Below, piece by piece: positions 1 through 12,350 of a stretch of 64,000 bases of DNA. Each line of letters starts with the position of its first letter. The stretch's first letter is position 1. Origin of the DNA: Nemophila menziesii (taxonomy: Eukaryota; Streptophyta; Magnoliopsida; Boraginales; Hydrophyllaceae). A program made the position numbers and the translations under genes. Under the pieces are notes generated by a model. It was given only the letters and a program-made list of their open reading frames with translations, was not told the DNA's origin and ran no database searches. The DNA is taken from assembly GCA_029959085.1 (NCBI GenBank), contig JARWIR010000036.1:1054001-1118000 (forward strand), read 5' to 3'.

Positions 1-400
1 TCTTTATACATACTTCTAATCTAAGATTACAAATAAAAACGAGTAAGTGACTTCTATGTCCACAGTTTCTCTTGGTTGTATTTGAAAAAATTATAAATAA
101 AATTAGTACTTTTTTAAATTAAAATTACATTTATATCATGTAAAAATAATTATCTTATCATAGAGTGAAAACATGTTTGATTTTTGTTTTCTTCTTCTAT
201 CCAAATAAGAGGTAGTGATTGATAATATGGAGTTATTATTGATTCACAAACTTAAACATATTTTAGTGGATATGGTCTTTATCTTACTAGGTTGTCAATG
301 ATCCAAAACTTCTAAATTTTGACAAGTTTAATTCAAACAAGGGTATTTTTTTGTAAACCATATTTGATACGTTGTATTTATGTCAAAATATGAGCTATTT
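1..400. repeat. AT-rich triplicated block, copy 1
   Basis: First of three diverged direct copies of an AT-rich block. The shared order of landmarks is a stretch like CTAAGATTACAAAT, then CATGTAAAAATAATTA, then a run like CCATTTGATTTTTGTTTTC, then GATAATATGGAGTTA, then a GTTTAATT...AA(C/T)AAGGG tail. The right edge is cut by an old LTR fragment at about 399. No coding potential is visible. Confidence 0.6.
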
Positions 401-1010
401 GTGGGTCTTTGTGTGTTATAAAATAAAATGCTAAAGTTGAGGACTCACAAACCGCAAGTATACGGTTGTCCAAGTAATAAAACGATAAATCGGATTCGTT
501 CGTAGGGCAACTCAAGTGTGAATCAATCAGTGATTTAATTGCATGTAACTAAGACAGAAATAAATTTAAAACTAAATTACGCAAAGAAAATAAATGCAAG
601 CATATAAAGATGAGTTAGATGAAAGAATGAGAAGTGGTACTTGAATCTCGCAAGGATCTACCTATATTTATATAATTAATGTATCGTTTAAGAGCTGAAT
701 TGGTAATTATGCATTAGTCAGTGTGGAATTAGGAGCTATCGTACATTATTATAAACCCCGTTACCTACTTTCGAATGGTTTTAGTCTCTTACACAATTGG
801 ATATTGTTTAGTCAGGTCATTGGCGATTACCAACGGCTATTACCTAAGTCCGTAATTAAACCCCTGTCAACGTGATCGTTTCCCTACCAAAGTGAATAGC
901 CTAATTACTCAATCCTATTTCTAATTGGCAGAAATAAAAATAGTAATTATTATGCGATAATTGTCAATACAAAAATACCCAATATAATTTATATCAAATA
1001 ATCTCACATT
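399..1010 (-). mobile_element. Degenerate Athila-type LTR fragment
   Basis: The start (TTTGTGGGTCTTTGTGTGTT) and the following ACCGCAAGTATACGGTTGTCC stretch align by eye with the plus-strand starts of the LTRs at 10773 and 23580. The first 600 bases or so keep the same order of landmarks (the GATTCGTTC block, an ACTTGAA(T/C)..CGCAAGGATC block, a GCGATTACC.. block), with many substitutions. It is shorter than the 1.55-kb LTRs and has no matching second LTR or internal region here, so it is an old truncated or solo LTR in the orientation of the 10773-25126 element. No TSD is recognisable. Confidence 0.65.
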
Positions 1011-1924
1011 CAAAAAAACATCAATTAAAATAAACAAGGGTTTAACCAACAACCTAATTAAAGGAGAGTTTTAAAATTCAAAAAAATCAAACAGACCCCA
1101 GTTGAAAAAATTGACTTTTTTTAAGCTATAAACATTTTTTCTAGATAATGGGTGTGTTGGGTGAGAAGGGATTATTCGAATGTTCTTTCTAATTAATGAA
1201 TGTGTTTTATTTAATTTTTTATTATAATTTAAAGATGATGGCTTATTTTTAAAAGTGAGTCGGCTAAGGCTTATTTTCAATTCTTTTTCTACATCCATCA
1301 CTAATCAAATAACATTAAGATATAATTATCTAAATCAAACCAACAAATATTTTTCTTGATATAAGAACAAATAACTAAATAGATGTGAATAAAAAAGGAT
1401 ATGAAAATAACTAATTGACACATACAACACTTAACTTTCTTTGCATAACAATATCTAATTATGAGATGATATATAATTTCATAAATTTTTTTTAAGTAAA
1501 AAAAGTTTATAAACTTTTTGATTAGCACTTGTACAAGATTCCAAAATACAAACATATAAAGTAATTCTAACAGATTTCAATTTTCCAAAACTAAATTTAT
1601 TATTAATGAAATACATATAAATTATGACATTAAAACTATAAATCCAGATAATTAGTGTAGACAAAATGAAACTTACTTTATGAAGGATATTCATAATTTT
1701 GAAATGAAATGGTCAACAATCTTTCCCCTGTATATGAAACAACAACAAAAATAATTATTTATTTTAATTATTATTACTGCTAATTACAATTAGAAAAAAA
1801 TTGAGTTAATAGGAGGATTTTAATTTTTTTTAAAACAACAACAAATATGGAAAAATTTAATCAACTCAAAGAAGTAACATCATGTAAAATATAAATCGAT
1901 TTATATGTGTAAACTAGACAGATA
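1011..1924. other. AT-rich intergenic stretch, nothing recognised
   Basis: Short open frames here (for example minus 1071-1301 and 1301-1555) have AT-rich, low-complexity translations without domain-like features. I see no repeat termini or RNA gene. Confidence 0.5.
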
Positions 1925-2290
1925 ACTTACTATATCCTTTCTTTTAGTCTAAGATTAGACATAAAATAATTGTTTTTAAACATAAAATTATGTGTAAAAG
2001 GAAAAATAAATTCACGTATAAATATATAAAACATCATGTAAAAATAATTACCTCGTGGTAGACTAAATACACCCATTTGATTTTCGTTTTCTTTCTCCAT
2101 CAATAAAATAACTAGTTATTGATAATATGGAGTTAGTTTTGGCATGACTTGAAATATATTTTAATGGATGCAGCATTCTCTTTTCTAGGGTTAGAAATGA
2201 TTCAAAACTCGTCAATTTGGAAGAGTTTAATTTTGATAAGGGATTTTCGATTTCAAAAGATCTATACATGTCTAAATATGGACAGCTTTC
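1925..2290. repeat. AT-rich triplicated block, copy 2
   Basis: Second diverged copy of the block at 1-400. It contains TCTAAGATTAGACATAAAAT, the CATGTAAAAATAATTACCTC segment, CCATTTGATTTTCGTTTTC, TTGATAATATGGAGTTAG and the GAGTTTAATTTTGATAAGGG tail in the same order. Confidence 0.6.
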
Positions 2291-2534
2291 ATAAAATGGG
2301 CTGGGCTAGGATGAGTTTTGAATAAAAAAAATAGACTATCTTTTCTCTTACATGAAATATTAAAATAAATAATTATATATTTTATTGTGAATACTACTGA
2401 TTACAATTGTAAAACTTTAATTAATTAGAGGATTTTAATTAAAAAAATAATAAAAAAGATCTAAAAAACTAAAAGATGGAACAACTATTCCTAATTTTAT
2501 ATATTATAAATCGATTTGAATATACAAACTATAG

Positions 2535-2830
2535 TTTAATATAAATATTTTCATCCCTTCTTCTAGTATAAGATTACAAATTAACTGAGCTCTTTTTACT
2601 AGAAATCTAAATTTTAAAAGAAAAACAAATGAAAAATATAAAGATATAAATAATCATGTAAATATAATATAACCATTTGATTTGGTTTTTTTTCCTCTAT
2701 TTTGATCTCTACTTTACTAGGGAGGAAAATCATCCAACACTCATGATTTTGGGAAAGTTTAATTTGAATAAGATGTTTTTATCTTTGAAACCCTATCTGA
2801 TGGGTTTTTCACAATGTAGGGTTGGGTTGT
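2535..2830. repeat. AT-rich triplicated block, copy 3
   Basis: Third, shorter copy. It contains TATAAGATTACAAATTAACT, AATCATGTAAATATAATATA, ACCATTTGATTTGG and the AAGTTTAATTTGAATAAGATG tail. The middle GATAATATGGAG part is missing. Confidence 0.5.
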
Positions 2831-4990
2831 CATATAAATTGTTCATATTACTCTAACTATTTATCAAAAATGGATTTTATACATGTCAAAATAAGAACCT
2901 CTTTCATAAATTAGTTGTCACTGTAGATCTAAAAATGATTTTTTTATACTTTTGTATGTGGTGGATGTGATTGGTGTTAGTTTTGAATTGATCATTTTTT
3001 AGAGTAAAACATATTTTTTGTTGTGGATATGGGTCGGGGTGTGGGAGTGAAGTTTTCATCTTTTTTAAATCTAGTTAGAAATTAAATTAATACGTCCTAT
3101 TGGGTTTGTATGTTTTTACAAAAATCCAATTTAAAAAGAAAGTGTACGGTGGGTCCAGTCCATTTTTTAAATATTTAGTGTGTGCGTAAATATATTATAT
3201 ATATTGTATTTTTGTAATAAAAAAATTATTAGATAAGTATATATCAAGTAGACTAGTATTCAACTATAACAAAATTTTTACAAGAATCAAAACCCTGAAC
3301 ACTCTCTCTTCCAAAGACGATTATCAATACTCTAATGGCATCTTAGCATTGCTAACTTGCTCGCAAATCTTCTTCTTCTTTCAAATTTTATCACATTTTC
3401 TTCTTCTATTCCTTATCTTATTCAAATTTGTTGAGTCAGGTACCCCTTGGACCTTACCCTTCATTGGACGAGTATGTAGATTCCATGGTCTTGTAGGAAT
3501 AGGATGTATGAAATTGGTATTAGTATAGATCTTTGATGAAAGAATTTAAATATCATAGGTTCATACTCGGGACATTCAAATTGAAACAAGAAAAATTAGC
3601 TAAAGATTTAAATGGAAAAATCGGTTTATCAAAATTTACGTGATATGAAATAAAAATTTATATTTATTTGTGGGTCAAAACATTTGTAATCATGATGTTG
3701 CATAGAATAACCCTCAAAGGGACAATGGTGGAATTTAGACTCAAAATTAGGTAAGGTTTAAGTCATCAAAGGATTTCAAAAACATACAATTTATTATATA
3801 GGTGTATCTTTAAAAAGTAATTCATTAGAAATTATATTATTTAATGAAGGAGAAAGATGTAAGTAAGTAAAAATACAGTGGTGTGACATGCAACTGACCA
3901 GAAACACATAGTCATAACTGCATTATCTAATAGTGTGAGAGTAGTTTCAACAATATGACGATGCCTCCTTTTAACAATACCTATTAATTGAGGTGTCTAA
4001 GGTTGTTTGATCATATGTTAGATGCCACACATTTTTAAATTGATGTAAGCCAGTGTGCTCAATACTCATCAGTGTATAATGTACCGATAGAAGTTTGAAT
4101 ATAATTTTCAACAACATTTTGGTAGGTCAATAAGTATAATATAATAACTAAAAATTTTAATAGAGTCTAGTGGGTGGGGACCCCAAACATCCGATATTAA
4201 AACATATGACCCTTACTAGTGATTGTGGTGTCTCAAAAAGGGAGATAGTGACTTTCCTTTTTTGAAAACATGAATGCAAAATAATTAAAAGTAGAAGATG
4301 ATATATGTAGAATTAATTTAGATACTAAAGAGTAGATGCTGTAAGCATTGAGATGTCCTCAAACATTCATGCCATGATTATAAGGAGGTCGTGGTGGTGG
4401 GGTGTGGAAGGTATGTGGTGACAGTATTGAAGGAAACTCATATATGTGACCATTATTTCATCATTTAAGTAGTGTTTCCCCTATCTTCAGGTACCTTTTT
4501 CAATCATTCTAAAGTGTATCGTTAATAAGATCCCAATATATGTCAGGTTACTAGTTCTATCCCCATAATTCAATGGTGTGTCATCACGTTTCCCCGTCAC
4601 TTGTCACTTCATTGTTCTATGTTATAAGTACAATGTTATTGCTATCACATCCATTCTTCCCCTTGACTGTATACTAAATATATTAAATAATTATTTTTCC
4701 CTTTGAATACATAAATTAATGGTAATATCTGGGCCCGAGATCTAATTCAGCCTCGAGAGTGGTGAAATAATATAATACCTCCAAATTCTAGTTCTTGTTT
4801 ATTACCTCAACCAACTTGAATCCTTGTTCCTGGAAGATCACGACCAAAGATTTAATTCCTTTTACATGCATTGAAATAATACTTCTTAAATCAGTAACCA
4901 ATAAATTCTTCTTGTGAAAATTTAGTAGAAATTTGTAAATAATTATTTTTATCAAGAAAAAATAGTGTCAAATAAGCTTTAATAGAGCTT
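2831..4990. other. Intergenic stretch without recognised genes
   Basis: About 2.1 kb of AT-rich sequence. I find no long reading frame, transposon terminus or RNA gene. Positions 4900-5031 already match the DUF724-derived repeat unit (intron upstream of its first visible exon), since the same sequence recurs near 57050 and 62460. What lies upstream of that in the original gene is not recognisable. Confidence 0.45.
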
Positions 4991-5031
4991 ATGATTTTAA
5001 TTTTGATGTTTGTGATTCCTTTTGTTTCCAG

Positions 5032-5515
5032 TTAGGAGCTGGAGAGATCATCTTGAAGAGAAAAAGAGAAAGGCCAATGAAGGTACCAATAAAGTGTCTA
5101 GAATAGCTGATAATAGGTAAAAACATAAACTCGTAATATAGTGGACATTTTTTTGGTGGATTTATAGAGTAACTATCAATACAATTTTGTTTGTAGATCA
5201 CATTAGAGCTGATAAAATGATGGATAAAGAACCACTTTAAACGTGGTTTAAAGAGAAAATGCACGAGGGTACTACTACAAGTAAGCATTAAAGCTATGAG
5301 TTGGTTAATACTTTTTTCTTGGTTAATAATACTTTTTATTATATTTCTCTAAGCAAGTAAATAGGTGGGGGCATAGAAGGTTTGTGAAGAACATGGCACT
5401 GTGGGCAACCTTTGAAGAAATTGATGTGTTTAAAAAGATGCCACCTCTGTTAAAGTACAAAGAAATCAATCATGAAGGCTTAGCTATTGGGAGTGTAGTG
5501 ACTTTTGCAGTTTAA
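5032..5515 (+). pseudogene. DUF724-type gene fragment D1 (3' exons)
   Basis: Three exon-like blocks with plausible splice sites. Block 5032-5116 follows TTTCCAG, precedes GTAAAAAC, and encodes a basic stretch with KRKRERPMKVP. Block 5197-5280 follows TTTGTAG and precedes GTAAGC; it includes TWFKEKMHEGTT but has an in-frame stop just before it. The last block, about 5354-5515, encodes EEIDVFKKMP, then LLKYKEINHEGLAIGS and VTFAV before a stop. The last block resembles the C-terminal DUF724 domain (PF05266) of plant Agenet/DUF724 proteins, which typically read VFK.MPQ.PHF..L and EGLAIG.MVTFA; here the Q-PHF part is missing. Family members are nuclear or trafficking proteins of poorly known function. 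The N-terminal Agenet domains, any promoter and intact splice acceptors are absent, so this is a decayed fragment. Three further copies lie downstream. Confidence 0.6.
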
Positions 5516-6474
5516 ATTTCTATAACACTTGAATTAACCAAGGAAAAAAAAAGATGTTCAAGGAAAACGAGAAACATAAATTCAAGTATAACATAAGGGT
5601 TGACCGGTTAAAAGTTGTTCTAGTGGTTTGAAGTTTCTACAATTATCTCAAAGCTTACCCGATTCAAAGGCCTCTCCAATGTAATAAGAAATAATATATA
5701 TTATTTCTCTCATTAAATAGTTTTGTCAATATATTTGGTCTATAATTCATGTAATAGTTAGTAGGTACATAATTTTTTAGAGACAATTCTCACTTAAATT
5801 ATTAAAAAACATCAATTTCCCATTTAAATCAAATATTATTATAAATGTAAAAGTTAACAAGATACCCTTCTAACTATTAAATAGTAACTATATTTATTAA
5901 TTAACAAGACAGTTCACCGATATTTTATACAATCAATTAATAGTAACTATATTAGTTAATTAAAAAAAATATATGAAATATTTTTTTACCAAAGAAGGTT
6001 TTGAGGGAATTTGCAAAAAAAAATTCTTTTCCAAAAAGGGGTACAGGACAAATTTATTTTATCCAGCAGTTGTGGAAATTTATTTCTCGGGTTTTTCTTT
6101 TTCGAAAGAGTGGTGCTAGATGAGAAAATTTTTATATTAGCAATTTTTAGTTCTTTTTCGAAGGTGGTATTTTTTTATTTGCTTATCTTAAGGAGGCAGA
6201 TTTTTCGTTTCAACGTTATACCTTTTCAACAGGGAGGGGACAAATTTTATAATTTTTTTTCAAGTACTGATGTAATATTTTTTATTTTTAGATTTTTTAT
6301 TTTTTCCGGGGGCCAGTTGGAAATATACTTTTTTATAATTTTTTTCTTTTCAAGCGAGAAGAGGGGGAATATTTTTTTTTCTTTTAAGGGATGAGGGGAG
6401 CTAGGGCAACTTTTATTAGTTTTTCTTTTTTAGTAGGGGTTGGGGTAAAAAAATTAAATTTTATCCCATCTACA
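5516..6474. other. Spacer of DUF724-derived repeat unit, T-rich
   Basis: The sequence aligns by eye with 57590-58530, the same position after the D3 copy. It includes CTCATTAAATAGTTTTGTC, an ATTAATTAACAAGA block, and a T- and G-rich stretch (AAAAAGGGGTACxGGACAAAT). A 127-aa open frame at 6011-6394 lies in the T-rich part; its translation is Phe-rich and its frame is broken in the second copy, so I do not call it a gene. The spacer is interrupted at 6475-6477 by the CACTA insertion and resumes at 29928. Confidence 0.6.
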
Positions 6475-6477
6475 TTA
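6475..6477. repeat. CACTA target-site duplication, left
   Basis: TTA directly before CACTACTAG; identical to 29925-29927 directly after the right terminus. Confidence 0.9.
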
Positions 6478-6780
6478 CACTACTAGAAACATCACGTTTA
6501 CCAACAAAAAATTAGCGACGACCCGGACTTCGCCGCTAATATTTCAAAATTAGCGACGACAAGCTTTTACCGACGAAAATAAATCGTCATAAATTAGCGA
6601 CGCGGTAATTCGTGGTTGATTTGGTGTTTTTCGCCGCTAATTATTTCTTTTTTAATTTGATTTTTTTTAATATTCGAAGTGTCGTCGCTATATTTGCGAC
6701 ACAACATCTCGTCGCTATTGGTGTTGATTAACGACGAGACGAGTAGGATTACCGACGATTTACGGGTCGTCGCTAATTAA
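6478..6780 (+). repeat. CACTA left TIR and subterminal repeat array
   Basis: The terminal inverted repeat CACTACTAGAAA is followed by about ten copies, in both orientations, of the core (T)TAGCGACGAC / GTCGTCGCTAA, some degenerate (CGCCGCTAAT, TTACCGACGA). In En/Spm elements the subterminal repeats are the binding sites of the small TNPA protein; the role here is inferred. The block is much more GC-rich and CpG-rich than its surroundings. The same motif recurs at 27180-27480 and 29510-29910. Confidence 0.88.
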
Positions 6781-7543
6781 AAAACCTATTTAATGGAGAC
6801 ACCAGGTTTTTTAACTCACAAAACACCCAAAAACCCCAAAAAATTCCTCCGATTTTCTCCCAAAAACACAACTAATTTTTTTTTTAATTTCTAATTGCTT
6901 CTCCACTTCATCTTGCACCATTCCCGGATTAATAATCAAGGTGAGGCACCATCAATATCCAATTTCATCACACGATTTAAGGTAATTGCATAAAATTCAC
7001 TTTTTAATTAACTTTTTCTTTATTTCTAATTGTGTTTTGTTCTTGCTATATGGTTTGATTAGGTGAATTAATACATTTTCAAGGTGGGCATTATCATTAT
7101 TCTTCATCTTATCCATCCAATTCAAAGGTATTTTCAATAATTTCATGCTTTTTAAATTTTTTTATTTATTTGATTTACTAGCTAGTTGATATAACATATG
7201 ATTAGGTTCATGAATTACATGTTTGTTGGTTGATTATGCAAGTGGTGTGTTATTTATATTTTGTGCTCATATATTTTTACTTGTTTAATTAATTGTATGA
7301 ATTTTTTATATATTTATTGTGTGTTTTTAATTTTATTTATTCAATGGTTTGTAATATTTATTCATTCAATGGTTTGTAATTTTTATTCATTCAGTGGTTT
7401 GTAATATTTATTCATTCAATGAGTTTGCAATTTTTATAATGTTATTTATTGTTTTGTAATTTTTATATATTGGGTTGTAATGATTATATATTTTATTTTT
7501 ATATGAATGTAGTCGCATGGTTTAATTAAATTGTTGCTAAGAG
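6781..7543 (+). promoter_or_regulatory. Leader and first intron of CACTA tnp2 gene (putative)
   Basis: The stretch lies between the subterminal repeats and the first coding block. It has a C- and A-rich leader-like segment (about 6800-6930), a possible donor AATAATCAAGGTGAGG near 6935, and then AT-rich intron-like DNA with a short tandem repeat of TTCATTCAATGGTTTGTAAT at about 7337-7430. In En/Spm elements the promoter sits in the subterminal region. The exact transcription start and splice sites are not determined. Confidence 0.4.
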
Positions 7544-10098
7544 ATGGCTTCGAGTATGGACAAGATTATGGATAAGAGTTGGATCGAAACGAAGAAATAT
7601 TACACGGAAGAATATGTTTTTGGGGTTTTCAAGTTTATCGAATTTGCTAAGAAAAGTAAAGGTTATACGAGTTTCTTGTCTTGTCCGTGTAAGAAGTGTA
7701 ATAATTACTATCGATTAAGAACCGAAGTGGTTAGGGCCCACCTTCTAAACAACGGGTTTAAGCATACATATCAGGTTTTGGACAAAACACGGTGAGGATG
7801 AGATACAAACACATACATCCCCTGCAAGTCAAGATCCAATAATAGTAAATGAAATTCAACATGTTTATGACGATGTGAGACAAAGTTACGATGTTGGTGG
7901 ACATCCAGGAGATACTGAGATGAGAGATGCACATCTTCCAAGTCGAAGTAGTTTCAAAACATTGTTCGAAGAATTGGAGACAGAATTAAATCCTAGTTGT
8001 ACATCAATGAGTTTGTTGAATTTCATTGCCAAGCTTTTGCACGTAAAAGTAAAGAACAAATGGACTAACACCTCATTCACCGAGCTATTGGAGTTGTTGG
8101 GTCGTATTTTGCCCAAACCTCACAATTTGCCCGATTCTTATGAAGCATGCAACAAGTAGTTGAAAAGTTTGGGTATGAGGTATATTACTATCGATGTTTG
8201 TTTGAACGATTGTGCCATTTTTTACAAAGAGAATAAAGACCTCGACAAGTGTCTAGTATGTAGCGAGTCTATATGGGATCCAAAGAAGGGTAATAAAGTA
8301 CCGCATAAGAATCTTCGTTACTTTCCGATTGCTCCGAGATTGCAGCGACTATACGCTTCGAAGCACACCGCTGAAGACATGATATGGCACCATACCGGAA
8401 AGAGTACTGATCCAGATGTGTTGCGTCATCTGGTTGATGGGGATAGTTGGAAGATATTTGCAGCGCTACATCCTGAGTTTGTTAGAGAACCTCGTAATGT
8501 ATATTTGGGTCTCGGAATCGACGGTTTTTGTCCTTTCTCTATGCAGAACAACTCGTACAGCATGTGGCCCTTCATATTAACCGTCTATAACTTGTCACCG
8601 TGGGTATGCATGAAGGAAACCACATTCCAGATTTGTTTGTTGATTCCTGGATCCCGTTCACCCGGTAAGGACATGGATGTCTTTCTTCGACCTATTATAG
8701 ATGAGTTGGAAGAGTTGTGGGATAAAGGGATCCTTACGTATGATGCCCACAAGAAGGAAGATTTTACGATGAAAGTTTGTTTATTATCGACGACTAATGA
8801 TTACCCCGCTAGGTCATACACTTCAAGATGGTCGGGTCAAGGTTAGTTAGCTTGTCCAGAGTGCATGGATTCTACTCCGTCATTGAGTGTGAAGAAAGGA
8901 TTGTTTACTTTGACCATAGACGTTGGTTACCTGCCGGACATCGATTTAGAAGCGAAAGGGTTTTGTACCAGAAATCCGATCATAGGGGCCCACCGAAGAA
9001 ATATAGTCCTGCCGATATTCAGACACAGTTAGATAGCCTTCCCATTGTGTTTCCCGGTAAACACAAGGATTTTGGGGGAAAGATCGTGAAGCAAACTGTT
9101 CCACGGCGATTCAATTGGAAGAAAAAGAGTATATTCTATCGTTTACCTTATTGGTCCGAAAATTTGATGAAACATAACATTGACGTTATGCATTGCGAGA
9201 AAAATGTGTGTGATGCTCTTCTCGGTACAGTTATAGGTCTTGATGGGAAAGTTAACAAAGATAACGTGAAAGCGAGAATGAATCTTGAGGTTATGAAAAT
9301 TAGGAAAGAATTGTGGTTGACATCGAAAAATGGTAAACAAATACTGAACCGGGGAAAGTACACTTTAACAACGGAAAAGCGGACAATAGTTCTTGACTGG
9401 CTGAAGGCACAGAATTTTCCCGACGGTTCCGCATCTAGTATGAGAAATAATGTTCAAAGTGATACGGAAAAGATTATCGGAATGAAATCTCACGACTGTT
9501 ACGTGATGATGCAGGTGCTTTTCGTGGCTAGTCTCCCAGGGCTCATTGACGACAAAGCGATTAGTGATGTGATTATTGGGTCAGCGAACGTGTTTAGAGT
9601 CGTTTGCAATAAAAATCTCAGAAGGAAGACTTAGAATCGGGAAAGAAGAAAGTGGTTGAAGTTTTGTGTAGGCTGGAAGTGATTTTGCCTCCCGCGTTTT
9701 TTTATATAATGATCCACTTAGTGATACACTTATACGATGAAGCATTGCTAGGGGACCCGATCTAAATGCGGTGGATGTACCCATTTGAAAGGTATTTGAA
9801 AAAGTTGAAAGAGTATATTCGAAATCCAGCTAGACCAGAGGGTTCAATAGCCGAGGGTTACGTTGCGGAAGAGACGTTGAATTTCATATCAAGGTATCTT
9901 AGTGAAGAAAAAGCAAAGTTCAACGATCCTGGTAGATACAACGAACCACCGCCGGTCCCAAAAGAGCTATCCATTTTCAAATCCCAATGTACTCTAGTTG
10001 GCAAGATAGAGTATGGTTCTTTACCATATAAGGAGAAGGAGCACATAAGTTGGTATATTTTGCATAATTGCGACGAACTCGAAGTATACATGACGTAA

Positions 10099-10560
10099 AT
10101 AAATATTTATATTTAAATTTATATATGAATATATTTATATTTATATGAATATAATTTTTATTTATATATGAATATATTTATATTTATATATGAATATATT
10201 TATATTTATATAAGTATATTTATATTTATATAAGTATATTTATATTTATATGAGTATATTTATATTTCTATGAGTATATTTATATTTATATGAACATATT
10301 TATATTTGCATGAACATATTTATATTTGTATGAATATATTTATATTTATATAAATATATTTATATAAATATATTTATATTTATATGAATATATTTATATT
10401 TATATAAATATATTTATATTTATATGAATATATTTATATTTATATAAATATATTTATATTTATATAAATATATTTATATTTATATTTATATAAGTATATT
10501 TTATATTTATATGAACATAATTATATTTATATTAAAAAAATTATTAATATATAAATATAT
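10099..10560. repeat. AT-rich minisatellite in tnp2 gene
   Basis: Tandem array of a roughly 18-20 bp unit such as TATATTTATATGAATATATT with point variants (TAAGTA, GAGTA, GAACATA). It follows directly on the DUF4218 exon and is followed by TTTTAG and the next exon, so it lies in an intron of the transposase gene. Confidence 0.85.
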
Positions 10561-10767
10561 AATTTATACTCATTTACGATTTTAGTGAACACAAATCCAC
10601 ACTTACGGGAACGAGTACGAAAATAGATAATATGCATCGTCAAATGTTTAAGGAATGGTTTTAGGAAAAGGTATGTAAGTTTAAGCATTGATTTAATTAT
10701 TATCTATTTATTATCAAAGTATTAAGTATTATTTTTGTATAACAGATTCATAGAATGAAATCACGTG

Positions 10768-10772
10768 GTGAT
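10768..10772. repeat. TSD of Athila-like element 1, left
   Basis: GTGAT before the LTR start, repeated at 25127-25131 after the other LTR. If one copy and the element are disregarded, the transposase frame reads through the junction. Confidence 0.93.
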
Positions 10773-12332
10773 TGGTGGTCCTTTGTGTGTTCTAAAATAA
10801 ATGCAATAAATAATCGAACCACAACCGCAAGTATACGGTTGTCCCAAGTAGTATAATTGATAAAACAGATTCGTTCCAAGGACGGGATGGTTGACTACAA
10901 TGCTTATCTATTAATGATTGATTGCACTTATGAAAGCAAATAAAGATAATATGTTTGTTTGATTTTGTATTGATGCTAAGTAAATGAAAGAAAATTATTA
11001 AAATGCAAATAAAAGCTAAGACGCAAGTAAAATGATGTAAAACGCAATATGAGAGGTAGCACTTGAGAACGCAAGGATCCTCCCAATCCTATTTCTTAAC
11101 TTATGTTGTTTAAGGGCTAAATTGGTCAATTACAATGGTTGGGATTCTAAATTCCTTATACCCCCGTCAGGGTAGACTATAAGGCGATCCTAGAGTGTCA
11201 CTAGTCCCGTCAGGGTAAATATGATCCACTTTTGGATGTTTAAGTTTTATTACCTCATTGGCCCTAGGATTAGCTAAGTTCGTCAGAATCAATAGCTTTT
11301 ATCCTAGATTGAATAAATGGTTCTGTATCTAAACCATCCGTCAGGATGATCCAATCGCCACTAATTGGAATAGCCTGAATACTAACACCTGTTCCTAGTT
11401 CATGACGCTAAAAACAGTAAATATTCTCAATTTATCGAAAAGAGTAAAAGCCCCAATCTAATTTAATTTAACAGAAACCCAAATTCAACATACGGAATTC
11501 AATAAGATTGGGATTCACCCATTAATTGTTCTCAAGCACTAATGAATGTTTAGCTCATATTAAAAAGAAAAACTAAATTAAATGTAAAGGAATTCATATT
11601 TGATTACAAAATTAAAGATAAAAAGAACCTAATTTTCGGAATAGGAATGACTACGAACGGAGATATAGACCCTCTCCAGCTCTTGTAGCTTCTTCTTTCT
11701 TCCTTCTGTTGCTTCTCTCTGGTGTTTAATCTTGTGGAATGTGAATTGTTATGAAAATAGAAGTCAAAGGCTGGTTTTATAAGTGTAAAAACGGATTAGG
11801 GCTTGGACCTAAGAATAAAACACTAATTAAATGTCCAAACCCAAATTCTAAGCCCAAAATCCCGTAACTGCTGATACACCTTCACTAAAACGGCTTTTCC
11901 CGCTTCGTTATGACTCCGATTGACCTCGTTCCAGTTGCTAAAGTTCCGTAACTCGATAAGGAATGTTTTCTCTTCAAAGGTTAGCGGCTAAATCATCGCT
12001 TAAGCACCTCGAAATCAGCAATCTATGGCCTGGAAAATGGATTTTCAGCTCTAAAAATAATATCTTCGGGATTTATCTTCAAGTCTTGACTCCAATCATG
12101 ATCTTTGACTTTCTCCTCGGATTCCTCTTCTAGCTAACATCTAAAACCTGTAAAATTTGCACTAAAAATACCAATATTACGCGCAAAAGCTTAATAAATT
12201 AAAAATGCTAGAAATAAAAGAGGAAAATCATATTATTGCATATTTAGTCCAAAAGTCTATCAAATTGATTAAATAAACACCAAAAATGATGTCTCCTAAG
12301 GGTCGAAAATAAGAACAATTAAGGAGACATCA
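10773..12332 (-). repeat. 3' LTR of element 1
   Basis: 1560 bp, ending in the inverted TG...CA termini. It contains a TATA-like box (TATAAAAC on the coding strand, about 11774-11781) and three copies of a CCxTGACGG-type motif (plus strand CCCGTCAGGG near 11163-11173, CCCGTCAGGG near 11205-11215, CCGTCAGGAT near 11339-11348). Nearly identical to 23580-25126. Confidence 0.95.
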
Positions 12333-12350
12333 AGACCCCAAACTCAAACC
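12333..12350 (-). promoter_or_regulatory. Polypurine tract of element 1
   Basis: On the coding strand the sequence just before the 3' LTR reads GAGTTTGGGGTCT, a purine-rich stretch directly abutting the TGATGTCTCC LTR start. This is the expected site of plus-strand priming. The equivalent in element 2 is GAGTTGGGGGTCT at 40922-40934. Confidence 0.6.

Larger units (their letters stand above)
7544..10772 (+). pseudogene. CACTA tnp2-type transposase, 5' part (decayed)
   Basis: Catalytic transposase gene of the CACTA element. Block 7544-7795 is the Transpos_assoc domain (PF13963), starting MASSMDKIMDKSWIE, with the CPCKKCNN cysteine motif. A frameshift near 7778 follows, then the linker at 7796-8159. 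Block 8160-8846 is the tnp2 domain (PF02992): ITIDVCLNDC, DLDKCLVC, the MIWH segment and GLGIDGFCPF. Further frame changes come near 8850, leading to 8890-9600 (DHRRWLP, LPYWSENLMKHNIDVMH), and near 9610. The DUF4218 part (PF13960) runs through IGMKSHDCYVMMQ to RWMYPFERY and RPEGSIAEGY at 9766-10098, after a stop at 9763-9765. Two small exons follow: 10586-10670, which ends after a stop in EWF*EK, and 10746-10772, where the Athila-like insertion cuts in. The 3' part is at 25132-25848. The many lesions show that the gene is dead. Confidence 0.87.

Noticed and set aside
3961..4140. Possible copia-like antisense coding trace
   Set aside because: Only a vague similarity in word use; no motif could be confirmed in any frame.
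6011..6394. 127-aa plus-strand open frame
   Set aside because: Phe/Ile-rich translation of a T-rich spacer; the homologous stretch at 58080-58450 does not keep the frame.
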